From assembly GCA_900552305.1 (NCBI GenBank), contig URZD01000056.1, positions 1 through 11,250 on the forward strand: a DNA stretch of 11,250 nucleotides, given 5' to 3'. This document shows, piece by piece, positions 4,801 to 11,250 of this stretch; within the stretch, counting starts at the first letter, position 1, and each line of letters starts with the position of its first letter. The notes under the pieces are model-generated. The model had not been told where the DNA came from, made no database searches, and saw only the letters and a list, made by a program, of their open reading frames with translations. Source of the stretch: an uncultured Eubacteriales bacterium (lineage in GTDB: Bacteria; Bacillota; Clostridia; Monoglobales; Monoglobaceae). The position numbers were made by a program, and so were the translations under genes.

Positions 4801-7701
4801 TCAGTCAGGATTATACATCAGCATCTCGTTAAGCTCGTTTCGGGTCATAAGAACCTGTCTCGGCTTTGTACCCTCATACGGTCCGATAACGTGATATTCC
4901 TCCATCTGGTCGATAATTCGCGCCGCGCGTTGGTATCCGACCTTAAATCTGCGCTGAAGCATTGCCACTGACGCCTGCCCGGAATCGATAACAAGCTCTG
5001 CCGCCTTACCGAAAAGCTCGTCACGCTCGCCGCCGCGCATATGGTCGTCCTCGTCATCTGCCGGAGCCTCCATTGCGTCCTGCTCGCGCTCTATATGCTC
5101 CAGTATCGACTCGTCATAGCTTGCCTCATACTGCTTCTTTATAAACGCCACTATGTCCTCTATCTCGCTGTCGGAGACAAAGTTACCCTGTATTCGCATA
5201 GGCTTTATCGCGCCGCGCGGCGCATAGAGCATATCACCCTTGCCGAGCAGCTTTTCCGCGCCCATTGCGTCAATAATCGTACGGCTGTCCACCTGTGACG
5301 AAACAGCAAATGCGATTCTTGACGGAACATTTGCCTTGATTACGCCGGTAATTACGTCAACGGACGGTCGCTGCGTTGCGATAACAAGATACATTCCCGC
5401 GGCACGCGCAAGCGCCGCAAGGCTGTTTATCGAGTCCTCGACCTCGTTCTTTGCCGCCATCATCAGGTCGGCAAGCTCGTCTATTATTATTACGATTTCC
5501 GGCAGCTTGTTTTCCGGCGTTCCTTCCTCCTCCATAAGACGGTTAAAGCCCTGAAGATTTCTGACCTTGTTGTCCTCCATAAGCTTATATCTGTTCTTCA
5601 TCTCCGCAACCGCCCAGTTGAGCGCGCCCGCCGCGTGCTTGGGGTCGGTTACAACAGGTATAAGAAGGTGCGGAATTCCGTTGTACACACCCAGCTCAAC
5701 CTTTTTGGGGTCAACCATAATCAACTTTACCTCGTCCGGCTTTGCCTTATATAAAATACTTGTGATAAGTGAGTTGATACAAACACTCTTACCCGAACCG
5801 GTCGCACCCGCGATAAGGATATGCGGGAACTGAGCAATGTCCGCAACTATGCAGTTTCCGCTTATGTCCTTGCCGAGCGCGAACGCCGTTTTGGACTTGA
5901 AGTCACGGAATTTGTCTGTGTCTATTACCTCGCGAATCGGAACGGCGGTTGCCGTAGCGTTCGGAATTTCTATTCCTATTGCCGCCTTGCCCGGAATCGG
6001 AGCCTCGATACGCACACCGGACGCGGCAAGGCTGAGCGCAATGTCATCGGCGAGGTTGGTTATTTTTGATACTTTTATACCAAAGCCCGGCTGAAGCTCA
6101 AACCGCGTAACGGTCGGTCCCTGTGTTATATCAAGGATTTTTGCGTCAACCTTAAAGCTTGCCAGAGTTTCAAGCAGCTTGTTCGCCTTGTCCTCAAGCT
6201 CCTTTTTAATTTCCGCACGGCTCTTGGTTTTCGGCTTAGGCTTTGCAAGCAGAGCAACAGACGGGAGCTTGTATTTTATCGGCTTTGCCGCCTCCATATG
6301 CTCCTTTGCCATCGTGCCGATAAGGTTTGCCGCCTGCTGCGCCTCCTCGCGGTTTATGCGCTTTCCCGCCGCGACCGCGCTGTCAAGCGGTACGCCCGCG
6401 TCAATCGCCGCCTGCGTCATCGGATCAACGCGCTCCTGCATCTGTACAAGGCTCGGCGGCTCAAATTCCTCGTCGCCGGTCTTGAAGTTGCCGTTCTCGT
6501 CCGGGATTTCGGTAAGAACTCCGGTTTTTATGTCGCTGATGTCAAACGGCGCGTCGTCCTCTGTGTCGGAAATCCGTGCCGCACCGCTGTACGGTGCGCT
6601 GTATGCGCTGTCCGCGCCGTGCGTGCCTTCGCCGCCGCTTGCGCGGTCATGCGCGTCATGCTCCGTTTCTGCCTTTTCGTCAGCCGCATGGGCGCTTGTC
6701 GCTTCATGCTCCGGCATATCCTCCTCAAAGGTAAAGCGGTGAATCTTGACCTCGTTTTTGCCGCTTTCCGCGTCCTCCGCGTGCTGCGGTTTTTCTGTGC
6801 GGGATTCCATGTCCGAGGTTATCTCGGTCATATCGTCATCTTTGAAATATATGTCAAAATAGCTGCTGTTCGGCATTTTGCCTGGATTTTCGGTTATGTC
6901 AACCGGGGGTATATGCCCTGTTTCGCCGCGCGCTGTCTTTTTGCGGCGGCGCGGTTTTTCGGGAGTCTGCTCGTCTTCGTCCTCCGCGTCAAACGGCTCC
7001 AGCTCGGTCTCGACCTCGCTGTCAAGACGCGCGGAAACGCTTTCGCGGTTTTTCTTAATAGACGCGGCAATCCTGCGGAAGATTTTCTCGAACGATACCT
7101 CTGTCAGCAGGACGATCAGTATCATTGCCGCCGCGATTGCCGCAACGGTGGTTCCGACCGTGCCGAGACACTTAACGAGCAATACACAGAGCGTAATTCC
7201 GATTACGCCGCCGGCATAGCCGTCAGCGCCCTGTACAAACATATACTGAATCTGATCAACAAAGCCGTCGCAGTACCATGCGGTTTCATTGCTGAATACC
7301 GACCACAGCACCGAGGTTACAATCATAAGCAATATCATTGTCCATATTTTCGCCGACGAGGTATCCGGCTGTTTATCTGTGAACATGGTCACGCCCGTCC
7401 AGATAATGTAGACAAAGAACATCCATGCCGCGCCGCCGAACAAACCCATGATTACCTGACGGAAGAAGTGACCGACAATGCCGGTTGCTTCCGTGAACAT
7501 GGAGATTGCTGCAAAGATACCCAGTGCGATAAGGATAATGCCCTTGACCTCCGCGCTTAGCTTTTTGGTCCTTACGGTTTTTGCGGGAGCTTTTTTCGCT
7601 CCTGTTCCCGATTTGGACACGTTTTTTGACCCTCGTGACGCCGTACGTCCGTTCGTTTTCCTTGCGGTCGGAGACGCCGCGGTTTTTTTTCTTTCTGCCA
7701 T
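4801..7701 (-). CDS. ftsK: FtsK/SpoIIIE DNA translocase
   Basis: A 966-residue membrane-anchored, ATP-driven DNA pump that clears chromosomes from the division septum or moves DNA into the forespore. Order of parts: a basic Lys/Ala/Thr-rich N-terminal tail (1-50); hydrophobic segments near 54-72, 84-106, 119-137 and 162-200, giving about four membrane helices; a long acidic, low-complexity linker (about 210-465); then the motor. Walker A GATGSGKS is at 632-639 and Walker B IVIIIDELADL has D741-E742. The C-terminal gamma winged helix (about 895-956) contains ASVAMLQRRFKVGYQRAARI, which reads polar DNA motifs. It is longer than B. subtilis SpoIIIE because of the linker. FtsK and SpoIIIE roles cannot be separated by sequence alone. 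The ATG has AAGGAG (CTCCTT on +, 7713-7718) 11 nt upstream. No clear terminator separates it from the HU gene 214 bp downstream. Confidence 0.96.
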   Translation of the reverse strand: MAERKKTAASPTARKTNGRTASRGSKNVSKSGTGAKKAPAKTVRTKKLSAEVKGIILIALGIFAAISMFTEATGIVGHFFRQVIMGLFGGAAWMFFVYIIWTGVTMFTDKQPDTSSAKIWTMILLMIVTSVLWSVFSNETAWYCDGFVDQIQYMFVQGADGYAGGVIGITLCVLLVKCLGTVGTTVAAIAAAMILIVLLTEVSFEKIFRRIAASIKKNRESVSARLDSEVETELEPFDAEDEDEQTPEKPRRRKKTARGETGHIPPVDITENPGKMPNSSYFDIYFKDDDMTEITSDMESRTEKPQHAEDAESGKNEVKIHRFTFEEDMPEHEATSAHAADEKAETEHDAHDRASGGEGTHGADSAYSAPYSGAARISDTEDDAPFDISDIKTGVLTEIPDENGNFKTGDEEFEPPSLVQMQERVDPMTQAAIDAGVPLDSAVAAGKRINREEAQQAANLIGTMAKEHMEAAKPIKYKLPSVALLAKPKPKTKSRAEIKKELEDKANKLLETLASFKVDAKILDITQGPTVTRFELQPGFGIKVSKITNLADDIALSLAASGVRIEAPIPGKAAIGIEIPNATATAVPIREVIDTDKFRDFKSKTAFALGKDISGNCIVADIAQFPHILIAGATGSGKSVCINSLITSILYKAKPDEVKLIMVDPKKVELGVYNGIPHLLIPVVTDPKHAAGALNWAVAEMKNRYKLMEDNKVRNLQGFNRLMEEEGTPENKLPEIVIIIDELADLMMAAKNEVEDSINSLAALARAAGMYLVIATQRPSVDVITGVIKANVPSRIAFAVSSQVDSRTIIDAMGAEKLLGKGDMLYAPRGAIKPMRIQGNFVSDSEIEDIVAFIKKQYEASYDESILEHIEREQDAMEAPADDEDDHMRGGERDELFGKAAELVIDSGQASVAMLQRRFKVGYQRAARIIDQMEEYHVIGPYEGTKPRQVLMTRNELNEMLMYNPD

Positions 7702-7712
7702 AGTGTTTGTTT

Positions 7713-7718
7713 CTCCTT
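7713..7718 (-). promoter_or_regulatory. Ribosome binding site of ftsK
   Basis: AAGGAG on the - strand, 11 nt before the ATG at 7701. It follows directly on the 10-bp inverted repeat arm at 7724-7733. Confidence 0.7.
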
Positions 7719-7723
7719 AGAGG

Positions 7724-7860
7724 TTAGCCGAAATGGAAAAATCCGAATTTTGATTTTGAGGGACGGATTTCCGTTTTCGCTGTGTTAAAATACTCCAAAA
7801 GCCGAAATAATCCGAAATTATGCCTTTTTGGGCGGGTTTGGATTATTCTCTTTCGGCTAA
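7724..7860 (-). repeat. 10-bp inverted repeat flanking the uppP-ftsK spacer
   Basis: TTAGCCGAAA (7724-7733) and TTTCGGCTAA (7851-7860) are exact inverted copies 117 nt apart. They bracket the whole spacer between the uppP stop and the ftsK RBS. The distal copy overlaps the uppP stop codon and also takes part in the terminator hairpin. Confidence 0.7.
7797..7858 (-). terminator. Probable terminator after uppP
   Basis: On the - strand AGCCGA (7858-7853) pairs with TCGGCT (7805-7800). Further in, AATAATCC (7847-7840) pairs with GGATTATT (7813-7806). TTTT follows at 7799-7796. The stem starts within the uppP stop codon, and its two halves are separated by a 5-nt bulge on one side. Confidence 0.6.
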
Positions 7861-8687
7861 CGCATGAATGCGAAATATAAAATAACGAGTATTCCGAGAA
7901 TAATTCTGTAGTAACCGAATGACTTGAAATCGTGCTTTTTGACAAAGTTCATAAGAAACTTTATCGCCGCAGCCGACACAAGGTAGGCTATAACCATGCC
8001 CGTGAGCAGAACGGCAACCTCGCCGCCGCTCATAACCAAGCCGTATTTAAGAATTTTAAGAAGGCTTACGCCGAACATTACCGGGATTGCGAGGAAGAAC
8101 GAGAACTCCGCCGCAGCCTCGCGCGAGCAGCCGAGGATTATTGCGCCGAGGATTGTCGAGCCTGACCTTGACGTACCCGGAATAATGGAAAGCACCTGAA
8201 AAAGACCTATTCCGATGGCGGTTTTATAGGACATCTCACCTATCGAGTCGACCGTGGTTTTTTTGTGCATATTCTCAACCGCGATAAACGCGATACCGTA
8301 GATAATCAGCGTTGCTGAAACCACCTGCCAGTTCTCTATACGCGCCATATAGCTGTCAACCGCAAGTCCGATTACGGCAGCGGGAATACACGCCGCGACA
8401 ACCTTAAACCACATCTGCCATGTGTCTGCCTTTTCCGCCTTTGTCTTTTTCGGTGAAAACGGATTCAGCTTGTGAAAATACAGCGTTACGACCGCGAGTA
8501 TCGCGCCGAGCTGGATTACATACAGATATAAATCCGACGCGGTAAAGCCTTCGGTGTTATGTATAAGCTCGTTTACAAGTATCATATGTCCGGTCGAGCT
8601 TATCGGCAGCCATTCGGTTATGCCCTCGACTATGCCCAGAACAAGTGTTCTGAACATTTCGATTGCAAGATTAAAATTCTCTGTCAT
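7857..8687 (-). CDS. uppP: Undecaprenyl-diphosphatase UppP (BacA family)
   Basis: A 276-residue polytopic membrane enzyme that removes one phosphate from undecaprenyl diphosphate, recycling the lipid carrier for peptidoglycan and other surface polymers. Extra copies raise bacitracin tolerance. Both family signatures are present. EGITEWLPISSTGH (21-34) contains the E-x3-E pair E21/E25 and H34. PGTSRSGSTILGA (170-182) contains R174. Hydrophobic segments near 12-30, 56-72, 95-112, 122-138, 157-170, 194-212, 219-240 and 257-274 fit the eight-helix fold. A GGAGGT site (ACCTCC on +, 8696-8701) lies 8 nt before the ATG. The alpha/beta hydrolase stop is 54 bp upstream on the same strand, so the two may be co-transcribed. 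A hairpin begins at the uppP stop. Confidence 0.96.
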   Translation of the reverse strand: MTENFNLAIEMFRTLVLGIVEGITEWLPISSTGHMILVNELIHNTEGFTASDLYLYVIQLGAILAVVTLYFHKLNPFSPKKTKAEKADTWQMWFKVVAACIPAAVIGLAVDSYMARIENWQVVSATLIIYGIAFIAVENMHKKTTVDSIGEMSYKTAIGIGLFQVLSIIPGTSRSGSTILGAIILGCSREAAAEFSFFLAIPVMFGVSLLKILKYGLVMSGGEVAVLLTGMVIAYLVSAAAIKFLMNFVKKHDFKSFGYYRIILGILVILYFAFMR

Positions 8688-8741
8688 ATCGGTTTACCTC
8701 CGAAATATTAAATTTTTTATAAAAATATGCTCTGTCAGTTA

Positions 8742-9407
8742 TCAGCCAAACTGCTCCGCGTTATCGTAGCCGTCAGGACCTATTGGCGCTATGCGACGTT
8801 TGCAGGTCAGCAGCCAGTCAAAAACCTCTTTTGAATTATATGCCGCGTTCCAGCTGTCATGCCCTGTTTTTTTAAGAAGGGTGAGTCGTGCGTCACCGCC
8901 GCAGGCTTTGATTTTTTCAACCATTATCTCACTTTCGCGGGGCAGAACATCATTGTCGTCTTCGCCGTGGAAAGCCCAGACGCCTATGTTTTTAAGGCGT
9001 TCCGCATTCCAGTACATACCGCCGCCGCATATCGGAACCGCCGCAGCAAACCATTCCGGGTGCGTCATCGCGGTCTGCCATACGGCGTAGCCGCCCATTG
9101 ACGCGCCGATAAGATATACTCTGTCGCGGTCAACATACGGCTGAGATATGCAAAACTCGATAAACTCGCCGAGCTGCTCGAATATGTCGAACCATGTATT
9201 TGCGTAACATTGCGGAGCGAATGTGATAAACGGCTGACCGTGCCTTCCGCTGCCCTTAAAATACGCATTGTCCTCCAAAACAGAAATATCGTTTCCCCTT
9301 GAGCCCGCACCGTGCAGAAAAATTATTGCAGGGTATTTCTCGTCAATATTAAAATTATCCGGAGTCTCCATAAGGTAAAAAAGACTCCTGTGCTTCATTT
9401 TCTCCAT
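8742..9407 (-). CDS. Alpha/beta hydrolase, esterase/prolyl-oligopeptidase-like
   Basis: A serine hydrolase of 221 residues from the chosen start. The core is YPAIIFLHGAGSRGND (25-40), whose HGAG supplies the oxyanion hole. The nucleophile elbow is GASMGG with S103. The acid is probably D151 in the HGEDDNDV segment, and the general base is H183 in KTGHDSW. This layout matches predicted esterases of the PHB-depolymerase/phospholipase-like group. No signal peptide is visible, so it is likely cytoplasmic, and the substrate is unknown. The frame opens at 9458, but no RBS supports that ATG. AGGGGA lies 9 nt before the ATG at 9407, which I prefer; ATGs at 9416 and 9398 are alternatives. uppP follows after 54 bp on the same strand. 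Confidence 0.85.
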   Translation of the reverse strand: MEKMKHRSLFYLMETPDNFNIDEKYPAIIFLHGAGSRGNDISVLEDNAYFKGSGRHGQPFITFAPQCYANTWFDIFEQLGEFIEFCISQPYVDRDRVYLIGASMGGYAVWQTAMTHPEWFAAAVPICGGGMYWNAERLKNIGVWAFHGEDDNDVLPRESEIMVEKIKACGGDARLTLLKKTGHDSWNAAYNSKEVFDWLLTCKRRIAPIGPDGYDNAEQFG

Positions 9408-9587
9408 TTTTTTCATTCCCCTGATATATAGATTAACCCTTACCGCATCCCGCGGCAAAGAGTGATTTTCGTTTTTGCTCTTTTAATATCAATTAAAGTA
9501 AAAAGTGTCCGCGGCAAAAAATGCCGCATAAAATATGCCGTAAAATTATGTGCATTGTTTTCGGCTCTCTTATTAAATAAGAAATTT

Positions 9588-9624
9588 CATCTTTGGGCAG
9601 AGAGAATTTAACCGCCTAAAGATG
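9588..9624. repeat. 11-bp hairpin next to the rpsR terminator
   Basis: CATCTTTGGGC (9588-9598) pairs with GCCTAAAGATG (9614-9624), all Watson-Crick except one G-U. It lies directly past the rpsR terminator T-run and lacks a strong T-run of its own. It could be a back-up terminator on the - strand. Confidence 0.6.
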
Positions 9625-9654
9625 AAAAAACGCCCCAAAATTTCTTTTGAGGCG
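9625..9654 (-). terminator. Intrinsic terminator of the rpsF-ssb-rpsR operon
   Basis: On the - strand CGCCTCAAAA (9654-9645), a GAAA loop, then TTTTGGGGCG (9640-9631), a 10-bp stem with one G-U pair, followed by TTTTTT (9630-9625). It begins 15 nt after the rpsR stop. Confidence 0.92.
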
Positions 9655-9669
9655 CATATATACACTTTC

Positions 9670-9915
9670 TTAGTCAGCCGTATATGGAAGAAGTGCCATA
9701 TATCTTGCTCTCTTTATTGAAACTGTAAGTTCTCTCTGATGCTTTGCACAGCAGCCGCTGATTCTTCTCGGAAGAATCTTCGCTCTTTCCGTGATGTAGC
9801 GTCTGAGCTTTGCAACATCCTTGTAGTCGATAAATTCAGCTTTATCAACACAGAAAGCACAAGCCTTGCGCTTGGGTCTTCTTCTGAGCTTATCGTTCTT
9901 TTCTCTTTCAGCCAT
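9670..9915 (-). CDS. rpsR: 30S ribosomal protein S18
   Basis: An 81-residue small-subunit protein that binds S6 and 16S rRNA on the platform. The core has the S18 signature IDYKDVAKLRRYITERAKI followed by LPRRISGCCAKHQRELT. It is a cysteine-bearing (C+) form: C19 and C22 in CAFC, C55/C56 and H59 in GCCAKH could bind zinc. That is a known variation among S18 paralogues, and the zinc itself is inferred. The frame opens at 9957, but AGGAGG (CCTCCT on +, 9925-9930) lies 9 nt before the ATG at 9915, which gives the standard MAEREKNDK start. It is the last gene of the rpsF-ssb-rpsR operon, 48 nt after ssb, with a strong terminator following. Confidence 0.97.
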   Translation of the reverse strand: MAEREKNDKLRRRPKRKACAFCVDKAEFIDYKDVAKLRRYITERAKILPRRISGCCAKHQRELTVSIKRARYMALLPYTAD

Positions 9916-9934
9916 TTTAAATTTCCTCCTATCC

Positions 9935-9952
9935 GTCAAATTTTTATTTGAC
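9935..9952 (-). repeat. 7-bp hairpin between ssb and rpsR
   Basis: GTCAAAT (9935-9941) and ATTTGAC (9946-9952) are exact inverted copies around a 4-nt loop, ending 4 nt before the rpsR RBS on the coding strand. It is a possible processing or translation-control site, but weak. Confidence 0.55.
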
Positions 9953-9963
9953 CGCAAACCGTA

Positions 9964-10413
9964 TTAAAACGGTAAATCGTCATTTGTGTCCAGCTCGACA
10001 AAGTCGTCGCTGCCGCCACCCGCAGGCATATCCGGCACATCCGCAGCCTTGGGCGCGTCATATGACCCGCTCTGTGTACGGTAGCCGTTTTCGTCAGCGC
10101 TCTTTTTCGTCTCGCCGAATGAAACTTCCGACGCCACAACCTCTGTCGCATAGTTCTTTTTACCGTCCTGACCTTCCCATGTGCGGGTCTGAATCCGTCC
10201 GATAACAATTATCATTCTGCCCTTTGTGAAGTATTTATCCACAAATTCCGCAGTCTTGTTCCATGCAACGCAGTTGATGAAATCGGTACTCCTGTTGTCG
10301 CCGTAACCGTTATCAATCGCAACGGAAAAGCTGCACACAGGCGTTCCGCTTCCGGTATGTCTAAGCTCCGGGTCGCGGGTAAGTCTTCCCATCAAAATCG
10401 CCTTGTTAATCAT
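9964..10413 (-). CDS. ssb: Single-stranded DNA-binding protein SSB
   Basis: A 149-residue protein that coats single-stranded DNA in replication, repair and recombination, working as a tetramer. It begins MINKAILMGRLTRDPELRHT, followed by the OB fold (to about residue 103). Conserved features include the FSVAIDN strand, DFINCVAWNKTAEF, IVIGRIQTRTWE, and Trp at 51 and 79. A flexible Gly/Ser/Asp-rich linker ends in the acidic tip NDDLPF, the docking peptide for partner proteins, which is intact. The frame extends to a TTG at 10419, but AGGA (TCCT on +, 10420-10423) is 6 nt before the ATG at 10413, so I use that start. It lies between rpsF and rpsR, the usual Firmicute order. Confidence 0.97.
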   Translation of the reverse strand: MINKAILMGRLTRDPELRHTGSGTPVCSFSVAIDNGYGDNRSTDFINCVAWNKTAEFVDKYFTKGRMIIVIGRIQTRTWEGQDGKKNYATEVVASEVSFGETKKSADENGYRTQSGSYDAPKAADVPDMPAGGGSDDFVELDTNDDLPF

Positions 10414-10448
10414 AAGCAATCCTGCTTTCTATGCCAAATGCGGCACAA

Positions 10449-10748
10449 TTATTTCTCGTCTTTTCTGACAACCATGCTTCTGAGTATACCGTCCGTAATA
10501 CCGAACACACGCTCAAGCTCAGCCGGGAAATCACCCTTTGCCGAGAAGTTTATCAGTACATAGTAGCCCTCGTTCATGTCATTGATAGCGTAAGCCAGTC
10601 TTCTGCGTCCCCATTCGTCAACGCTTTCGATTGTGCCGTTAGCCTCTATCAATGATTTGAACTTATCAATCAAAGCAACAGTTTCCTCCTCCGTCTTGCT
10701 TGCGTCAATAACGAACAGAGTTTCGTACTTGTTAATAACTTCAACCAT
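10449..10748 (-). CDS. rpsF: 30S ribosomal protein S6
   Basis: A 99-residue small-subunit protein that pairs with S18. It begins MVEVINKYETLFVIDASKTEEE and carries the family core DEWGRRRLAYAIND, then EGYYVLINFSA, then the C-terminal FGITDGILRSMVVRKDEK. The open frame could start at a GTG at 10757, but AAGGAGGTGA (on + TCACCTCCTT, 10754-10763) ends 5 nt before the ATG at 10748, which is clearly the start. It is the first gene of the rpsF-ssb-rpsR operon, behind a consensus promoter and a short leader that can fold over the RBS. In other bacteria S6-S18 controls this operon through its leader. Confidence 0.97.
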   Translation of the reverse strand: MVEVINKYETLFVIDASKTEEETVALIDKFKSLIEANGTIESVDEWGRRRLAYAINDMNEGYYVLINFSAKGDFPAELERVFGITDGILRSMVVRKDEK

Positions 10749-10758
10749 TCTTTTCACC

Positions 10759-10800
10759 TCCTTGTGGACTTTTGACTCCCTCTTTTATGGGGAGTAAGGA
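10759..10800 (-). promoter_or_regulatory. Structured rpsF leader that can mask the RBS
   Basis: On the - strand ACTCCC (10795-10790) pairs with GGGAGT (10780-10775) around a 9-nt loop. Outside it, TCCTT (10800-10796) can pair with AAGGA (10763-10759), which is the rpsF Shine-Dalgarno. The position suits autoregulation by S6-S18, but I do not see the CCG loop element described for the known S6:S18 leader motif. Confidence 0.5.
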
Positions 10801-10815
10801 TTTTTTAACTTATAA

Positions 10816-10844
10816 ATTATATTACATTTTCCGCCGTTTGTCAA
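10816..10844 (-). promoter_or_regulatory. Consensus sigma-A promoter of rpsF-ssb-rpsR
   Basis: On the - strand TTGACA (10844-10839), a 17-nt spacer and TATAAT (10821-10816), a perfect match in both hexamers and spacing. Start is expected near 10809, giving a leader of about 60 nt. Confidence 0.95.
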
Positions 10845-10906
10845 GCATATTTTTAAATTTTTCCAATATATTTAATATATTAAGTATTATACATCGGCAT
10901 ATTATA

Positions 10907-10912
10907 AAAGGA
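10907..10912 (+). promoter_or_regulatory. Ribosome binding site of the truncated + strand gene
   Basis: AAAGGA lies 10 nt before the ATG at 10923, which supports a real gene start. The AT-rich DNA upstream (10845-10900) gives no confident promoter. Confidence 0.55.
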
Positions 10913-10922
10913 AGTACGAAAA

Positions 10923-11072
10923 ATGAAAAAATTTCTGACCGCTTTCATATTGCTCCCCACGCTTATTCTCGTTCTGCCAATCCTTGCCGCGCTGCGCTTT
11001 CCGCGGCTCCGCACTGTTCCCGCCGCAGCGGTGGCTGACTATCCAGTGCCGGAAGAGTACTATCCTTATTGA
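10923..11072 (+). CDS. N-terminus of a membrane-anchored or exported protein, broken after about 31 codons (SpoIID-like?)
   Basis: A good RBS and ATG open a frame beginning MKKFLTAFILLPTLILVLP, a short basic start and then a hydrophobic run to about residue 24. That is a signal peptide or membrane anchor, followed by LRFPRLRTVP. Stage II sporulation protein D often starts like this in Clostridia, but so do many other exported proteins, so the identity is a guess. From about 11010 the DNA matches the antisense of a radical SAM gene, so the remaining codons to the stop at 11070-11072 are accidental. The real gene is cut off by a rearrangement or assembly error. Confidence 0.4.
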   Translation: MKKFLTAFILLPTLILVLPILAALRFPRLRTVPAAAVADYPVPEEYYPY

Positions 11073-11250
11073 CATTGATAAATGCAGAATAAAACACCCG
11101 CTTCAGGTCAAAACGCCGGTATAACGCTTCTGATACCGCCATGATCTCATAGTCTGTCTCCCCGGAGGCACCAATGATCATCTGTGTACTCTGTCCGGCC
11201 GGGACAAATCCCCTCTTCGTATCGCAGGAATTCCACAACTGCAATCCAGA
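10963..11250 (-). CDS. Fragment of putative DNA modification/repair radical SAM protein (TIGR03916-like)
   Basis: The frame runs in from the window end with no start: the first codon of the longest closed ORF is a TTG at 11244, and open codons precede it. It contains RGFVPAGQSTQMIIGAS, then ALYRRFDLKRVFYSAFI, then LPALDSQPPLRREQ. That is the middle of radical SAM proteins usually found beside a uracil-DNA-glycosylase-like partner (TIGR03916). The CxxxCxxC iron-sulfur motif would lie outside the window. After about 11017 (residues PPLRREQ) the expected continuation, LREHRLYQADWLL in the family as I recall it, is lost. The frame then reads antisense to the + strand gene start and stops at 10963. 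Codon choice (CGG, GGA, ATC, CAG) differs from the rest of the window. The tail is therefore not native. Confidence 0.75.
   Translation of the reverse strand, partial: SGLQLWNSCDTKRGFVPAGQSTQMIIGASGETDYEIMAVSEALYRRFDLKRVFYSAFINVNKDSTLPALDSQPPLRREQCGAAESAARQGLAERE

Larger units (their letters stand above)
9408..9669. other. Hairpin-rich spacer between hydrolase and rpsR
   Basis: No gene is visible. Besides the rpsR terminator (9625-9654) it holds GCGGCA/TGCCGC around AAAAA (9511-9527), TCTTATT/AATAAGA around one base (9568-9582), and an 11-position stem with one G-U pair (9588-9598 with 9614-9624). A 10-bp direct repeat CCGCGGCAAA occurs at 9450-9459 and 9510-9519. The hydrolase promoter should lie in the left part. 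A weak option on the - strand is TTGCCG, a 17-nt gap and TAATCT, just upstream of the start. Confidence 0.5.

Noticed and set aside
6298..7560. 420-codon + strand frame opposite ftsK
   Set aside because: It lies wholly antisense to the motor and linker of a clear FtsK/SpoIIIE gene, has no RBS, and reads as Cys/Arg/Val-rich low-complexity protein. It is a by-product of GC-rich codons on the other strand.
10857..10905. Sigma-E type sporulation promoter for the SpoIID-like gene
   Set aside because: AATATAT and ATACAT-like elements can be picked out, but with wrong spacing. The AT-rich sequence gives many weak matches.
1..11250. New defence, toxin-antitoxin or biosynthetic system
   Set aside because: All intact genes belong to known housekeeping or metabolic families apart from a small TSCPD protein and a hydrolase, and no cluster of unknown genes exists.

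Overview
The window looks like chromosomal DNA from a low-to-mid-GC anaerobic Firmicute, probably a gut Clostridia (Oscillospirales-like). Four things suggest this: a fused AdhE, strong AGGAGG-type ribosome binding sites, a consensus sigma-A promoter, and a FtsK/SpoIIIE-type translocase. Coding DNA is rich in GCG, CGC and GGC codons, and the spacers between genes are very AT-rich. No phage, CRISPR, tRNA or rRNA is visible. Most of the window is core housekeeping, and I did not find a convincing new biological system.

Layout. (1) Positions 1-2134, + strand: the C-terminal half of bifunctional acetaldehyde/alcohol dehydrogenase AdhE, cut by the window start, followed with a 1-nt stop/start overlap by an APH/choline-kinase-fold phosphotransferase. 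(2) 2171-3418, + strand: a hairpin leader, exonuclease III, and a thioredoxin with a WCMPC active site. (3) 3419-3976: a gene-poor stretch of about 560 bp. It holds a good promoter with no obvious gene, the left end and first codons of an IS3-like element, and a palindrome-rich segment. (4) 3977-8687, - strand: a TSCPD four-cysteine protein, HU with a strong terminator, a 966-residue FtsK/SpoIIIE DNA translocase, a structured 155-bp spacer, and UppP. (5) 8742-9407, - strand: a small alpha/beta hydrolase just upstream of uppP. (6) 9460-10844, - strand: the rpsF-ssb-rpsR operon with a consensus promoter, a structured leader and a strong terminator. (7) 10923-11250: the start of a + strand membrane or exported protein (perhaps SpoIID) that collides after about 31 codons with a - strand piece of a TIGR03916-type radical SAM gene of different codon style.

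The functional themes are fermentation (AdhE), DNA maintenance (Xth, HU, SSB, FtsK/SpoIIIE), envelope lipid recycling (UppP), redox (Trx) and ribosome assembly (S6, S18). The points most worth a second look are the junction near 11010-11034 (rearrangement or assembly chimera), the mobile-element scar and palindromes at 3576-3915, and the structured leaders of rpsF, ftsK and the exonuclease.
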